Under the pieces are notes generated by a model. It did not search any database. It saw only the letters and a list, made by a program, of their open reading frames with translations, and was not told the origin of the DNA. Below are positions 19,273 through 27,817 of a DNA stretch of 64,000 nt, piece by piece; the stretch's first letter is position 1, and every line of letters begins with the position of its first letter. This stretch comes from Cellulomonas phragmiteti (lineage in GTDB: Bacteria > Actinomycetota > Actinomycetes > Actinomycetales > Cellulomonadaceae): NCBI RefSeq assembly GCF_016862775.1, contig NZ_BONP01000005.1, forward strand, positions 62,001 through 126,000, read 5' to 3'. Both the position numbers and the translations under genes were made by a program.

Positions 19273-20100
19273 ATGTCGGACGAGTCACGGGACGACGCCC
19301 TGGCGGACGCCGGGTACCGCGAGGTGCCGGACGACCAGGGCGGTGCCGCCGCGCGCGGCTGGTGGGACGCGAACGCCGCGGAGTACCTCGACGAGCACGG
19401 CGACTTCCTGGGGCCGGCCGACCTGCTGTGGTGTCCCGAGGGTGTGCGGGAGTCGCAGGCGCGGCTCCTCGGGGACGTGCGGGGCGCGCGCGTGCTCGAG
19501 GTCGGCGCCGGCGCGGCCCAGGGCACCCGCTGGCTGCGCACGGTCGCCGGTGCGCAGGCGGTCGCGACCGACGTCTCCGCCGGCATGCTCGCCGCCGGCG
19601 CCCGGCTCGACGCGACCGCCGGCACCCGGACACCCCTCGTCCAGGCCGACGCCCGGGCGCTGCCGTTCGCGGACGGGTCCTTCGACATCGTCTTCACCGC
19701 CTTCGGTGCGCTGCCGTTCGTGCCCGACGTGCCGCGCGTCCACGCCGAGGTCCTGCGGGTGCTGCGCCCGGGCGGGCGCTGGGTCTTCGCGGTCACCCAC
19801 CCGCTGCGGTGGGCGTTCCCGGACGACCCCGGTGCCGGCGGGCTCACCGCGACGCGCTCCTACTTCGACCGCCGGCCCTACGTCGAGTCGGCCGCCGACG
19901 GGCGGGTGCTGTACGCGGAGTACCACCGCACGGTGGGCGACCACGTGGCCGACGTCGTCGGCGCCGGGTTCGTCCTCGACGGCCTGGTCGAGCCCGAGTG
20001 GCCCCCCGACCACCGCCGGGTGTGGGGCGGCTGGGGGCCGGTGCGCGGCGCCCGGTTGCCCGGGACGCTCATCGTGCGTGCGCACCGGCCGCCCGCCTGA
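19273..20100 (+). CDS. Class I SAM-dependent methyltransferase
   Basis: A 275-residue Rossmann-fold methyltransferase. The SAM-binding motif I is VLEVGAGAAQGTRWL (about residue 74). It is followed by an acidic strand end (VATDVSAGMLAAG), motif II around VQADARALPFADGSFDIVFTAFGALPFV and the Methyltransf_11-type VLRPGGRWVFAVTHPLRW. The substrate cannot be told from the sequence. The N-terminal GWWDANAAEYLDEHGDFL resembles other uncharacterised actinobacterial methyltransferases. It is divergent from dpp and convergent with actP, with only three bases between the stops. Confidence 0.88.
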   Translation: MSDESRDDALADAGYREVPDDQGGAAARGWWDANAAEYLDEHGDFLGPADLLWCPEGVRESQARLLGDVRGARVLEVGAGAAQGTRWLRTVAGAQAVATDVSAGMLAAGARLDATAGTRTPLVQADARALPFADGSFDIVFTAFGALPFVPDVPRVHAEVLRVLRPGGRWVFAVTHPLRWAFPDDPGAGGLTATRSYFDRRPYVESAADGRVLYAEYHRTVGDHVADVVGAGFVLDGLVEPEWPPDHRRVWGGWGPVRGARLPGTLIVRAHRPPA

Positions 20101-20103
20101 TCG

Positions 20104-21765
20104 TCAGTGGCTCGTGGCCTTCTCCGCCCCGGCGCCGGTCAGCGAGCGCACCTCCATCTCGGCGAACTTCTCGGGGTGCGGCTGCTCCTTGGACAGCAGC
20201 GTCCCGACGATGCCGAGCAGGAAGGCCAGCGGGATCGAGACGATCCCGGGGTTCTCCAGCGGGAACACCGCGAAGTCGACCGACGTGTCCCGGATCATCG
20301 ACAGGCTCTCACCGGTCACCGGGTCGACCTTGCCGGACACCACCGGTGACAGGGCGATGAGCACGACGCACGAGAGCAGGCCGCCGTACATGCTCCACAG
20401 CGCGCCGGCGGTGTTGAACCGCTTCCAGAACAGCGAGTAGATGATCGTCGGCAGGTTCGCCGACGCCGCGACCGCGAACGCCAGCGCCACGAGGAACGCG
20501 ACGTTCTGGCCGTTCGCGAAGATGCCGCCCACGATCGCCAGGGCCCCGATGACGAGCACCGTGATCCGCGCGACCCGCACCTCACCGTCGGGAGCGACCT
20601 CACCACGCTTGATGACCGAGGCGTAGATGTCGTGCGCGAACGACGCCGCGGCCGTGATCGTCAGGCCCGCCACCACCGCGAGGATCGTCGCGAACGCGAC
20701 GGCGGAGATCACCCCGAGCAGGAGCACCCCACCGAGCTCGTAGGCGAGCAGCGGCGCGGCGGAGTTCGCCCGGCCGGGTGCCGCCATGATCGCCTCGGGC
20801 CCCACCAGGGCCCCCGCGCCGTACCCGAGCACGAGCGTGAACAGGTAGAAGATGCCGATCAACCAGATCGCCCACACGACCGAGCGCCGGGCCTCCTTGG
20901 CGGACGGCACCGTGTAGAACCGCATGAGCACGTGGGGCAGCCCGGCCGTGCCGAGCACCAGCGCGAGCGCCAGCGACAGGAAGTTCAGCTGGGTCAGCGA
21001 GGACGCCCCGTACTGGCGCCCGGGCTCGATGAGCGTCTCGCCGCCCTCGCCCGCGGTGTCGATCGCGCCCTGCAGGAGCGCGGACAGGTCGAACCCGTAC
21101 CTCGCGAGCACCCAGACGGTCATGACCCCTGCGCCGGCGATGAGCAGGATGGCCTTGATGATCTGGACCCAGGTGGTGCCCTTCATGCCACCGACGAGGA
21201 CGTAGAAGATCATCAGCGCGCCGACGACGGCGATGACGACACCCTGACCCGCTGCCCCGTCGATCCCGAGCAGCAGCGCCACCAGCCCGCCGGCACCGGC
21301 CATCTGCGCGAGGAGGTAGAAGAAGACGACGGCGAGCGTCGACAGCGCGGCGGCCATGCGCACGGGTCGCTGGCGCAGCCGGAACGACAGCACGTCGGCC
21401 ATGGTGAACCGGCCCGTGTTGCGCAGCAGCTCGGCGACGAGCAGCAGCGCCACGAGCCACGCGACGAGGAACCCGATGGAGTAGAGGAACCCGTCGTAGC
21501 CGTAGATCGCGATCGCGCCGCAGATGCCGAGGAACGACGCGGCCGACAGGTAGTCGCCCGCGATCGCCGTCCCGTTCTGCGGGCCGGTGAAGGACCGCCC
21601 GGCGGCGTAGTAGTCCGCGGCGCTCCTGTTGTTGCGCGACGCGCGGAACACGATGACCAGCGTCACGAGGACGAAGGCGCCGAAGATCGCGATGTTCACG
21701 AGCGGGTCGCCGATCTGCCCGGAGTCGGCGGCCACTGCGAGGACGGTGGCGTCGGACCGCGTCAT
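20104..21765 (-). CDS. actP: Cation/acetate symporter (sodium:solute symporter family)
   Basis: A 553-residue transporter of the SSS family with about 13-14 membrane helices. The segments DYYAAGRSFTGPQNGTAIAGDYLSAASFLGICGAIA and GLPHVLMRFYTVPSAKEARRSV are characteristic of ActP-type acetate/short-chain carboxylate permeases. The protein takes up acetate with a cation. The start is the ATG giving MTRSDATVLAVA, overlapping the DUF485 stop by four bases (ATGA). Pairing with a DUF485 protein is the classical yjcH-actP arrangement. Confidence 0.94.
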   Translation of the reverse strand: MTRSDATVLAVAADSGQIGDPLVNIAIFGAFVLVTLVIVFRASRNNRSAADYYAAGRSFTGPQNGTAIAGDYLSAASFLGICGAIAIYGYDGFLYSIGFLVAWLVALLLVAELLRNTGRFTMADVLSFRLRQRPVRMAAALSTLAVVFFYLLAQMAGAGGLVALLLGIDGAAGQGVVIAVVGALMIFYVLVGGMKGTTWVQIIKAILLIAGAGVMTVWVLARYGFDLSALLQGAIDTAGEGGETLIEPGRQYGASSLTQLNFLSLALALVLGTAGLPHVLMRFYTVPSAKEARRSVVWAIWLIGIFYLFTLVLGYGAGALVGPEAIMAAPGRANSAAPLLAYELGGVLLLGVISAVAFATILAVVAGLTITAAASFAHDIYASVIKRGEVAPDGEVRVARITVLVIGALAIVGGIFANGQNVAFLVALAFAVAASANLPTIIYSLFWKRFNTAGALWSMYGGLLSCVVLIALSPVVSGKVDPVTGESLSMIRDTSVDFAVFPLENPGIVSIPLAFLLGIVGTLLSKEQPHPEKFAEMEVRSLTGAGAEKATSH

Positions 21766-22130
21766 GCGAGGCTCCCGCCGTGCCGGGCGTCCGCGCCGCC
21801 GTCGATGAGGGCGCCGGACTCGATGTGCTCGCGGAGGTTCGCGGCGACGGCGTCCTGCTTCCGGTTCGCCCAGCGGGCGTAGGTCATCGTGATGACGAAG
21901 GTGGACACGAACTGGCCGAGCCCGAGCAGCAGCCCGACGGTGATGTTGCCGACGACACGCTGGCTCATGAACGCCTGGGCGTAGTTCGCGAGAAGGACGT
22001 ACAGGAAGTACCAGGCCAGGAACAGCGCGGTCATGGGGAACACGAAGCGACGGAACCTGCGGCGCAGGTCCTGGAACTCCGGTGAGCGTTGAACGCGCTG
22101 GTAGTCGGTCTCCTGAGGACTCTCGGACAC
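21762..22130 (-). CDS. yjcH: DUF485 membrane protein (YjcH-like)
   Basis: A 122-residue protein with two membrane helices (FPMTALFLAWYFLYVLLANYA and VGLLLGLGQFVSTFVITMTYA), preceded by RRFRRFVFP, as in DUF485/YjcH. These proteins almost always sit directly upstream of an acetate symporter and may help its assembly, though the mechanism is unknown. The GTG giving MSESPQETDYQRVQ has GGAGG five bases upstream. Longer frames to 22259 are possible on paper but have no better signal. ActP is translationally coupled downstream. Confidence 0.9.
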   Translation of the reverse strand: MSESPQETDYQRVQRSPEFQDLRRRFRRFVFPMTALFLAWYFLYVLLANYAQAFMSQRVVGNITVGLLLGLGQFVSTFVITMTYARWANRKQDAVAANLREHIESGALIDGGADARHGGSLA

Positions 22131-22304
22131 GTGCACCTCCGCTGGTCCGGACGGCCTCGTCGCCGCCGCGGGGACCACTGTGACGCACAACACCCGACAT
22201 TTCCAGACATCGCGGCCGTCGAGATCAACCGGAGTGCGAATGTCCTCGACGGGGGTCACACGTTCTGGTGACTCCCTGCCGGACCGTGGGGGGTGCGCCG
22301 CCGC

Positions 22305-25031
22305 TCAGTGACCCGCCTCGTGCCAGCTCGCGCCGACACCGACCGACACGTCGAGCGGCACGTCGAGCGCGCCACCGGGGACGCCGTCGCCCGCGTGCGC
22401 CATCTGCGTGCGGACGACCGACTCGACCTCCTCGCGCTCCCCCTCGGCCACCTCGAGCACCAGCTCGTCGTGGACCTGCAGCAGCATCCGCGAGCGCAGC
22501 CCCCGCCGCGTGAGCTCGGCGTCCACCCCGAGCATCGCGACCTTGATGAGGTCCGCGGCGCTGCCCTGGATGGGTGCGTTGAGCGCCATGCGCTCCGCCG
22601 TCTCGCGCCGTTGCCGGTTGTCGCTGGTGAGGTCCGGCAGGTAGCGCCGGCGGCCGAGGATCGTCGCCGTGTACCCGGTGGCCCGTGCCTCGTCCACGAC
22701 CCCGGTGAGGTAGTCGCGGACACCGCCGAAGCGCTCGAAGTAGTCCGTCATGAGCGCGGACGCCTCCGAGACCTCGATCGCGAGCTGCTGGGAGAGCCCG
22801 TACGACGACAGGCCGTAGGCCAGGCCGTAGCTCATGGCCTTGATCTTCGAGCGCATCGCCGGGGTCACGTCACCCGTGGCGACGCCGAACACCCGGGACC
22901 CGACGTAGCTGTGCAGGTCCTCCCCCGAGCGGAACGCCGCGATGAGGCCCTCGTCGCCCGACAGGTGCGCCATGATCCGCATCTCGATCTGCGAGTAGTC
23001 GGCGGTCAGCAGCGTGGAGTAGCCCGGTCCCACGACGAACGCGCGCCGGATCTGGCGGCCGGCCTCCGTGCGGATCGGGATGTTCTGCAGGTTCGGGTCC
23101 GCCGAGGACAGCCGCCCGGTCGCGGCGATGGTCTGCTGGAACGTGGTGTGGATGCGCCCGTCGTCGCCGACCGAGCGCAGCAGCCCCTCGACCGTCTGGC
23201 GCAGCCGGATCGCGTCGCGGTGGGCCAGCAGGTGCTCGAGGAAGGGGTGGCCGGTCCGCGCGAACAGGTCGGTGAGCGCGGCCGCGTCGGTGGTCCACCC
23301 GGTCTTGATGCGCTTCGTCCTCGGCATGCCGAGCTGGTCGAAGAGCACCTCCTGCAGCTGCTTCGGCGAGCCGAGGTTCACCTCACGCCCGATGACGGCG
23401 TAGGCGTCCGCGGCGGCGCCCTGGACCCGCCCGTCGAACTCCTGCTCGAGCGACGAGAGGTAGCCGCGGTCGATCGCGATGCCCGTGCGCTCCATGCGCG
23501 CCAGCACGTCCTGCAGCGGGAGCTCGAGGTCCGTGAGCAGGGTCGTCGCCCCCCGGTCGGCGACCTCGCCCCCGAGGACGTCGACCAGGTCCCGCACCGC
23601 GGCCGCGCGGACCGCGGCACGCCTGCCCTCGTCGGCGCCGTCGACCTCCAGGTCGAGCGCGCCCTGCCCGGCGGACGTGGCCGCGTCGCTGCTCAGCTCG
23701 CGTCGCAGGTACCCGATCGCCAGGTCGGGCAGGTCGTACGCGCGCCGGTCCGGCTGGCACAGGTAGGCGGCGAGCTCGGTGTCGAAGCGGACGCCGCGCA
23801 GGGCCAGCCCGCGCCCGTCGAGCGCGTGCCACGCCTCCTTGGCGGCGTGCAGCGACTTGCCGCGGTCGGGGTCGCCCAACCAGGCAGCGAGCGCCGCGTC
23901 GTCGGCCGGCTCGATCGCGGTCAGGTCGTAGGCCACGGCCTGACCGGCGCCGTCCGCGATCGCGACCCCCCAGGCGTCGCCGCGGGCGGGTGCTCCCGAG
24001 CCGCGGACGTCGAGCCCGAGCACCTCGTCGGCGCGGGCGTCGAGCCACGCGCCGAGCCCGCCGTCACCGGTCTGCACCAGGTCGAGGGCGGCGGCCGTGG
24101 CCACCCTCTCGTCGCGCGTCTCGTCGGGCAGCATCGCGAACAGCCGGTCACGCAGCGTGCGGAACTCGAGCTCGTCGAGCATCTCGTGCAGCGCCTGGCG
24201 GTCCCACGGACGCACGGCCAGGTCCTCGGGCCCGACGGGCAGCTCCACGTCGACGAGGAGCCGGTTGAGCTCACGGTTGAGCTCCACCTGGGCGAGGTGC
24301 GCCCGCAGCGACTCGCCGGCCTTGCCGGTGATGCGCTCGGCGTTCTCCAGCACGCCCGGGAGCCCGTCGTACTGGGTGATCCACTTGGCCGCCGTCTTGG
24401 GGCCGACGCCGGGCACGCCGGGGAGGTTGTCGCTCGTCTCGCCGACGAGCGCAGCCAGGTCCGGGTAGCGCGCCGGGGGCAGGCCGTACTTCGCCTCGAC
24501 CGCGTCCGGCGTCATGCGGGACATCTCCGACACGCCGCGCACCGGGTACAGGACGGTCACGGTGGGCCCGACGAGCTGGAACGTGTCGCGGTCGCCCGAG
24601 CAGACCAGGACCTCCATGCCCTGGTCGCGCGCCTGCGCCGTGAGGGTGGCCAGGATGTCGTCCGCCTCGACGCCGGGCTTGTCGAGCACCTGCACGTGCA
24701 GGGTGGCCAGCAGCGCCCGGATGATGTCGACCTGCCCGCGGAACGGCTCGGGGGTCGAGGCCCGGTTGCCCTTGTACGACTCGAGGCGCTCGGTGCGGAA
24801 CGTGGTGCGGCCGGCGTCGAACGCCACGGCCACGTGCGTGGGCTCCTCGTCGCGGAGCAGGTTCGCGAGCATGGACGTGAACCCGAACACGGCGTTGGTC
24901 GGCTGGCCGGTGGAGGTCGCGAAGTTCTCCACCGGCAGGGCGTAGAAGGCGCGGTACGCCATCGAGTGCCCGTCGATGAGGAGCAGGCGGGGGGTCGTCG
25001 AGCCGGTGGTCGCTGGCTGGTCGGCACTCAC
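22305..25031 (-). CDS. polA: DNA polymerase I
   Basis: A 908-residue DNA polymerase I for Okazaki fragment processing and repair synthesis. The N-terminal 5'-3' nuclease domain (about 1-310) has LLLIDGHSMAYRAFYAL and ADDILATL. The central domain lacks the DxE exonuclease motif (LGLDVRGSG instead), so proofreading should be absent, as usual in actinobacteria. The polymerase domain has motif A DYSQIEMR, motif B RSKIKAMSYGLAYG and motif C VHDEL. I chose the GTG giving MSADQPATTG; an ATG at 25052 would add seven residues and overlap the divergent thioesterase start. Confidence 0.96.
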   Translation of the reverse strand: MSADQPATTGSTTPRLLLIDGHSMAYRAFYALPVENFATSTGQPTNAVFGFTSMLANLLRDEEPTHVAVAFDAGRTTFRTERLESYKGNRASTPEPFRGQVDIIRALLATLHVQVLDKPGVEADDILATLTAQARDQGMEVLVCSGDRDTFQLVGPTVTVLYPVRGVSEMSRMTPDAVEAKYGLPPARYPDLAALVGETSDNLPGVPGVGPKTAAKWITQYDGLPGVLENAERITGKAGESLRAHLAQVELNRELNRLLVDVELPVGPEDLAVRPWDRQALHEMLDELEFRTLRDRLFAMLPDETRDERVATAAALDLVQTGDGGLGAWLDARADEVLGLDVRGSGAPARGDAWGVAIADGAGQAVAYDLTAIEPADDAALAAWLGDPDRGKSLHAAKEAWHALDGRGLALRGVRFDTELAAYLCQPDRRAYDLPDLAIGYLRRELSSDAATSAGQGALDLEVDGADEGRRAAVRAAAVRDLVDVLGGEVADRGATTLLTDLELPLQDVLARMERTGIAIDRGYLSSLEQEFDGRVQGAAADAYAVIGREVNLGSPKQLQEVLFDQLGMPRTKRIKTGWTTDAAALTDLFARTGHPFLEHLLAHRDAIRLRQTVEGLLRSVGDDGRIHTTFQQTIAATGRLSSADPNLQNIPIRTEAGRQIRRAFVVGPGYSTLLTADYSQIEMRIMAHLSGDEGLIAAFRSGEDLHSYVGSRVFGVATGDVTPAMRSKIKAMSYGLAYGLSSYGLSQQLAIEVSEASALMTDYFERFGGVRDYLTGVVDEARATGYTATILGRRRYLPDLTSDNRQRRETAERMALNAPIQGSAADLIKVAMLGVDAELTRRGLRSRMLLQVHDELVLEVAEGEREEVESVVRTQMAHAGDGVPGGALDVPLDVSVGVGASWHEAGH

Positions 25032-25050
25032 GGGTGCCAACCTATCTGCC

Positions 25051-25455
25051 ATGTCCGACATCCCCTTCGCCATCCCGCCGACCGACGACACCCTCCTGGA
25101 GCGCCTGGGGATGGAGATCCTGCACGTCGACGCCGAGGGGGCGACGGGCCGCATGCCGGTCGCCGGCAACACCCAGCCCTACGGGCTGCTCCACGGCGGC
25201 GCGTCCGCCGCGCTCGCCGAGACGCTGGGCTCGCTGGCTGCCGCGGCCCACGCCGGGCCGGGACGCGCCGCGGTCGGGATCGAGCTCAACGCCACCCACC
25301 ACCGATCGGCCCGCGCGGGCACGGTCACGGGCACGGCGCGCGCCGTGCACCGAGGACGTTCGCTCGCCTCCTACGAGGTGGTCGTGGAGGACGGCGACGG
25401 GCGACGCCTGTGCACCGCGCGGGTCACCTGCATGCTCATCGACGCGCCGGTCTGA
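25051..25455 (+). CDS. PaaI-family hotdog thioesterase
   Basis: A 134-residue single hotdog domain. The core motif NTQPYGLLHGGASAALAETLGS carries the catalytic acidic residue and the HGG turn of PaaI-type acyl-CoA thioesterases. It is followed by VGIELNATHHRSARAGTVTGTA. It probably hydrolyses an aromatic or medium acyl-CoA in the cytosol, but the substrate is not evident. It is divergent from polA by 19 bp, a conserved neighbourhood in actinobacteria. Its 3' end overlaps the convergent acetyltransferase frame by 85 bp. Confidence 0.92.
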   Translation: MSDIPFAIPPTDDTLLERLGMEILHVDAEGATGRMPVAGNTQPYGLLHGGASAALAETLGSLAAAAHAGPGRAAVGIELNATHHRSARAGTVTGTARAVHRGRSLASYEVVVEDGDGRRLCTARVTCMLIDAPV

Positions 25456-26051
25456 CGCGCGAGGTCCTCGTCGGCACCGACCCGCGCCCGGGCGCGACGG
25501 CGTCGCTCGATGAGATCCTCCAGGCCGCGTGCCGCCGGGCGCCGCGCCACCGTCGGCACGTCGAGCGCGAGACGTCGCTGCAGCGCGCCGGTGCTCACCA
25601 CGCGGTGCGCCGCGGCCGGGGCGAACCCCAGCCGCGCCAGGAAGCGCTGCATCCCGCGCGAGCCGGGCAACGGGGCGGCGTACACGTCCTGGGCGCCGGC
25701 CGCGTCGGCGACCTCGACCGCGGCCTGCAGCATCGCGTGGCCCAGGCCACGCCGACGGTGCAGCGGCGCCACGTAGACGGCATCGAGGCTGAGGACCACC
25801 GCGTCGGACAGCATCCCGGGGCGCAGCAGCCGGCACAGGACCATGCCGGCGGGCTCGCCGTCGCACGTCGCCACGAGGACGACGCCGTCCGGGACCGAGG
25901 CCAGCGCCGCCAGCTGCCGGTGCAGCGTGCCGCGGTCGGCGGCGCACAGCTGCCGGCCGGCACCCGACTCGGCACGCGCCTGCAGGCACAGGTCGACGAG
26001 ATCCTCCAGGTCCGACGACGCCGCGCGTCGGACGTGCACACCTGGCCGCAC
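25371..26051 (-). CDS. GNAT-family N-acetyltransferase
   Basis: A 226-residue protein with one GNAT domain. Strand VHVRRAASSDLEDLVDLCLQARAES starts the fold, and the acetyl-CoA site is VYVAPLHRRRGLGHAMLQAAVEVA (Q/RxxGxG/A pattern). The C-terminal strand pair is DVYAAPLPGSRGMQRFLARLGFAP. The start is a GTG with GGGAGG six bases upstream. After about residue 165 the sequence becomes an Arg-rich tail, and its last 28 residues are encoded antisense to the thioesterase gene. The acceptor substrate is unknown. The C-terminal tail may be a by-product of a missing earlier stop. Confidence 0.78.
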   Translation of the reverse strand: MRPGVHVRRAASSDLEDLVDLCLQARAESGAGRQLCAADRGTLHRQLAALASVPDGVVLVATCDGEPAGMVLCRLLRPGMLSDAVVLSLDAVYVAPLHRRRGLGHAMLQAAVEVADAAGAQDVYAAPLPGSRGMQRFLARLGFAPAAAHRVVSTGALQRRLALDVPTVARRPAARGLEDLIERRRRARARVGADEDLARQTGASMSMQVTRAVHRRRPSPSSTTTS

Positions 26052-26215
26052 TGCGGGCCTCCCGGGGACGAGTGTCGGACTCCGGACGCCCGATCCCCCG
26101 GTCCGGGCGCCCTGCCTCGATGATGGCCCACCCGGGCACGTCTGCCTAGTGCGGCCGCGTGTCACGTCCCGGTGAACCCGGACCAACCGCCCGGATCCAG
26201 CCCGCGTCAGGACGC

Positions 26216-26241
26216 AGTTCCCTACCGATCGGTAGGGAACT
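26216..26241. promoter_or_regulatory. 26-bp perfect palindrome, probable operator
   Basis: The 13-base half AGTTCCCTACCGA is followed without spacer by its exact reverse complement. The core CTACCGATCGGTAG resembles TetR-family operators. It is centred about 62 bases before the predicted livH transcription start. There is no T tract and no preceding gene in the right orientation, so a terminator is unlikely. Confidence 0.6.
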
Positions 26242-26256
26242 CTCGCGCTCACGTAA

Positions 26257-26284
26257 TGAACAGGACACAATCCCTCCCTATCGT
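26257..26284 (+). promoter_or_regulatory. Candidate promoter of livHMGF
   Basis: TGAACA (26257-26262) and TATCGT (26279-26284) are spaced 16 bases and form the best housekeeping-type promoter in this gap. The start would be near 26291, leaving a leader of about 75 bases. Confidence 0.4.
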
Positions 26285-26365
26285 CTGCTGACCGGTGGGC
26301 GAGGGCTCACCTCATCGTGCGGCGCGCCCGGCGCCCGTGCCCGATCACCAGGACGGAGGTCTGAC

Positions 26366-27799
26366 GTGCGAGCAGTCGCGTGCCGGGACCGTTCCGTCGC
26401 CCTGCGACGAGGAGGTGCCGGCCTCCTGCTGGTCCTCCTCACGGCCCTGTCGACGCTCGTCGTCGGCAGCCCCGCGCACGCGGCGACCACCCCCTGCAGC
26501 CCGGACGACGCCACGGCGTGCCTCAACGTGACGGTCACCGTCCCCGGCACCGGACCCGCCGCCGGGGTCGCCCTGGAGGTCGAGGGCGAGGACGGCACCG
26601 TCACCGCCACGACCGACGACGCCGGCAAGGTCTCCGTGGCGCTGACGACGGCGGGCGACTACACCGTCACCGTCGACGAGAGCACGCTGCCCGCCGGGAC
26701 CGTCCTGCGGGACCCCGACGAGAACCCGGCGGTCGTGACGGTGGCGCTCGGGCGCTCCGCGGGCCGGATCGTGCAGGTCGTCCCCCCGGGCCAGGCCCCG
26801 CCGAGCGGGCAGACCGAGACGGCCAGCCCGTCCGCCGGCCCGACCACGGGTGCCGCGGGGACCGACCTGGACGCCGGTGCCGAGGCGGAGGCGAGCGCGG
26901 AGGCGTCCGCCGGCCCCGGGACCAACCGGTACGCCCAGCTCGTGCTCGCCGGGACGGTGTTCGGCGTGCTGCTCGCGCTGGCTGCGCTCGGGGCCAACCT
27001 CATCTACGGGACCACCGGGCTGTCGAACTTCGCGCACGGTGAGCTCGTCACGCTCGGCGGCATGACCGCGTTCATGGCCGTGCAGTGGTGGGACCTGCCG
27101 CTGTGGCTCGCGATCGTCGTGTCGACCGCCGCGGGCGGGCTGGCCGGGTGGCTGCTCAACCGCGTCGTGTTCGGCCCGCTGCGTCGCCGTGGCGTGGGCG
27201 TGACGCAGCAGATGATCGTGACGATCGGTCTGTCGCTCGCGATGCTGTCGGGCTTCCTGTTCTTCTTCGGGGCACGGCCCGCGCCGATCGTGTCGGGCAT
27301 CTCCCAGCGCATGCAGATCGGACCGGTGCAGATCTCCGGGCAGTCGCTCGTGTCGGTCGGCATCGCCCTGGTCGTGCTCGCGGTCGTCGCCTTCGCGCTG
27401 GCCCGCACCCGGCTCGGACGGGCGACACGGGCCGTGTCCGACAACCCGGCGCTCGCCGCCGCCACGGGCATCAAGGTCGAAGCGGTCATCAGCAGGGTCT
27501 GGATCGTCTCCGCCGCCCTGGCCTCGCTCGGCGGCGTGCTCCTCGCGCTGTACCTCAACACCACACGCTTCAACTTCGGGTCGACGCTGCTGCTGCTGAT
27601 GTTCGCCGCGATCACCCTCGGAGGTCTGGGGTCCCCGCTCGGCGCCGTGCTCGGCGCACTCGTCATCGGCCTGGTCGTCGAGCTCTCGACGCTGGTCCTG
27701 CCGAGCGACATGCGTTACGCGAGCGCGCTCGTGATCCTCATCCTCGTCCTGCTGCTGCGGCCGCAGGGCATCCTCGGGCGCGCCGAGCGCATCGGTTAG
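26366..27799 (+). CDS. livH: LivH-type ABC permease with secreted N-terminal domain
   Basis: A 477-residue protein. From about residue 188 it is a branched-chain amino acid permease (ANLIYGTTGLSNFAHGELVTLGGMTAF, VLGALVIGLVVELS, LLLRPQGILG) with about eight helices. Ahead of this is a signal peptide (1-39, cleavage after AHA), a beta-rich domain (about 42-145) resembling Cna-B/carboxypeptidase-like folds (VTVPGTGPAAGVALEVEGEDGTVTATTDDAGKVSVALTTAGDYTV) with Cys44 and Cys52, and an Ala/Glu/Ser/Pro linker (146-187). Ordinary LivH proteins are about 290-310 residues and lack all this. The GTG start has GGAGG six bases upstream, so the extension is genuinely translated. It is first in livHMGF. Confidence 0.9.
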   Translation: MRAVACRDRSVALRRGGAGLLLVLLTALSTLVVGSPAHAATTPCSPDDATACLNVTVTVPGTGPAAGVALEVEGEDGTVTATTDDAGKVSVALTTAGDYTVTVDESTLPAGTVLRDPDENPAVVTVALGRSAGRIVQVVPPGQAPPSGQTETASPSAGPTTGAAGTDLDAGAEAEASAEASAGPGTNRYAQLVLAGTVFGVLLALAALGANLIYGTTGLSNFAHGELVTLGGMTAFMAVQWWDLPLWLAIVVSTAAGGLAGWLLNRVVFGPLRRRGVGVTQQMIVTIGLSLAMLSGFLFFFGARPAPIVSGISQRMQIGPVQISGQSLVSVGIALVVLAVVAFALARTRLGRATRAVSDNPALAAATGIKVEAVISRVWIVSAALASLGGVLLALYLNTTRFNFGSTLLLLMFAAITLGGLGSPLGAVLGALVIGLVVELSTLVLPSDMRYASALVILILVLLLRPQGILGRAERIG

Positions 27800-27817
27800 C
27801 GGGAGGTCGTCGCCGTC

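Larger units (their letters stand above)
26052..26365. other. 314-bp intergenic control region
   Basis: The longest gene-free stretch in the window, between the divergent GNAT and livH genes. It holds a 26-bp perfect palindrome (26216-26241), a candidate promoter (26257-26284) and the livH ribosome site GGAGG (26356-26360). Between about 26052 and 26210 I see nothing convincing beyond the GNAT ribosome site. Local base composition is lower in GC around 26216-26285 than elsewhere, as expected for a promoter. Confidence 0.7.

Noticed and set aside
26216-26241. Reading the palindrome as a terminator
   Set aside because: The flanking genes are transcribed away from it on both sides, and no T tract follows, so an operator is more likely.
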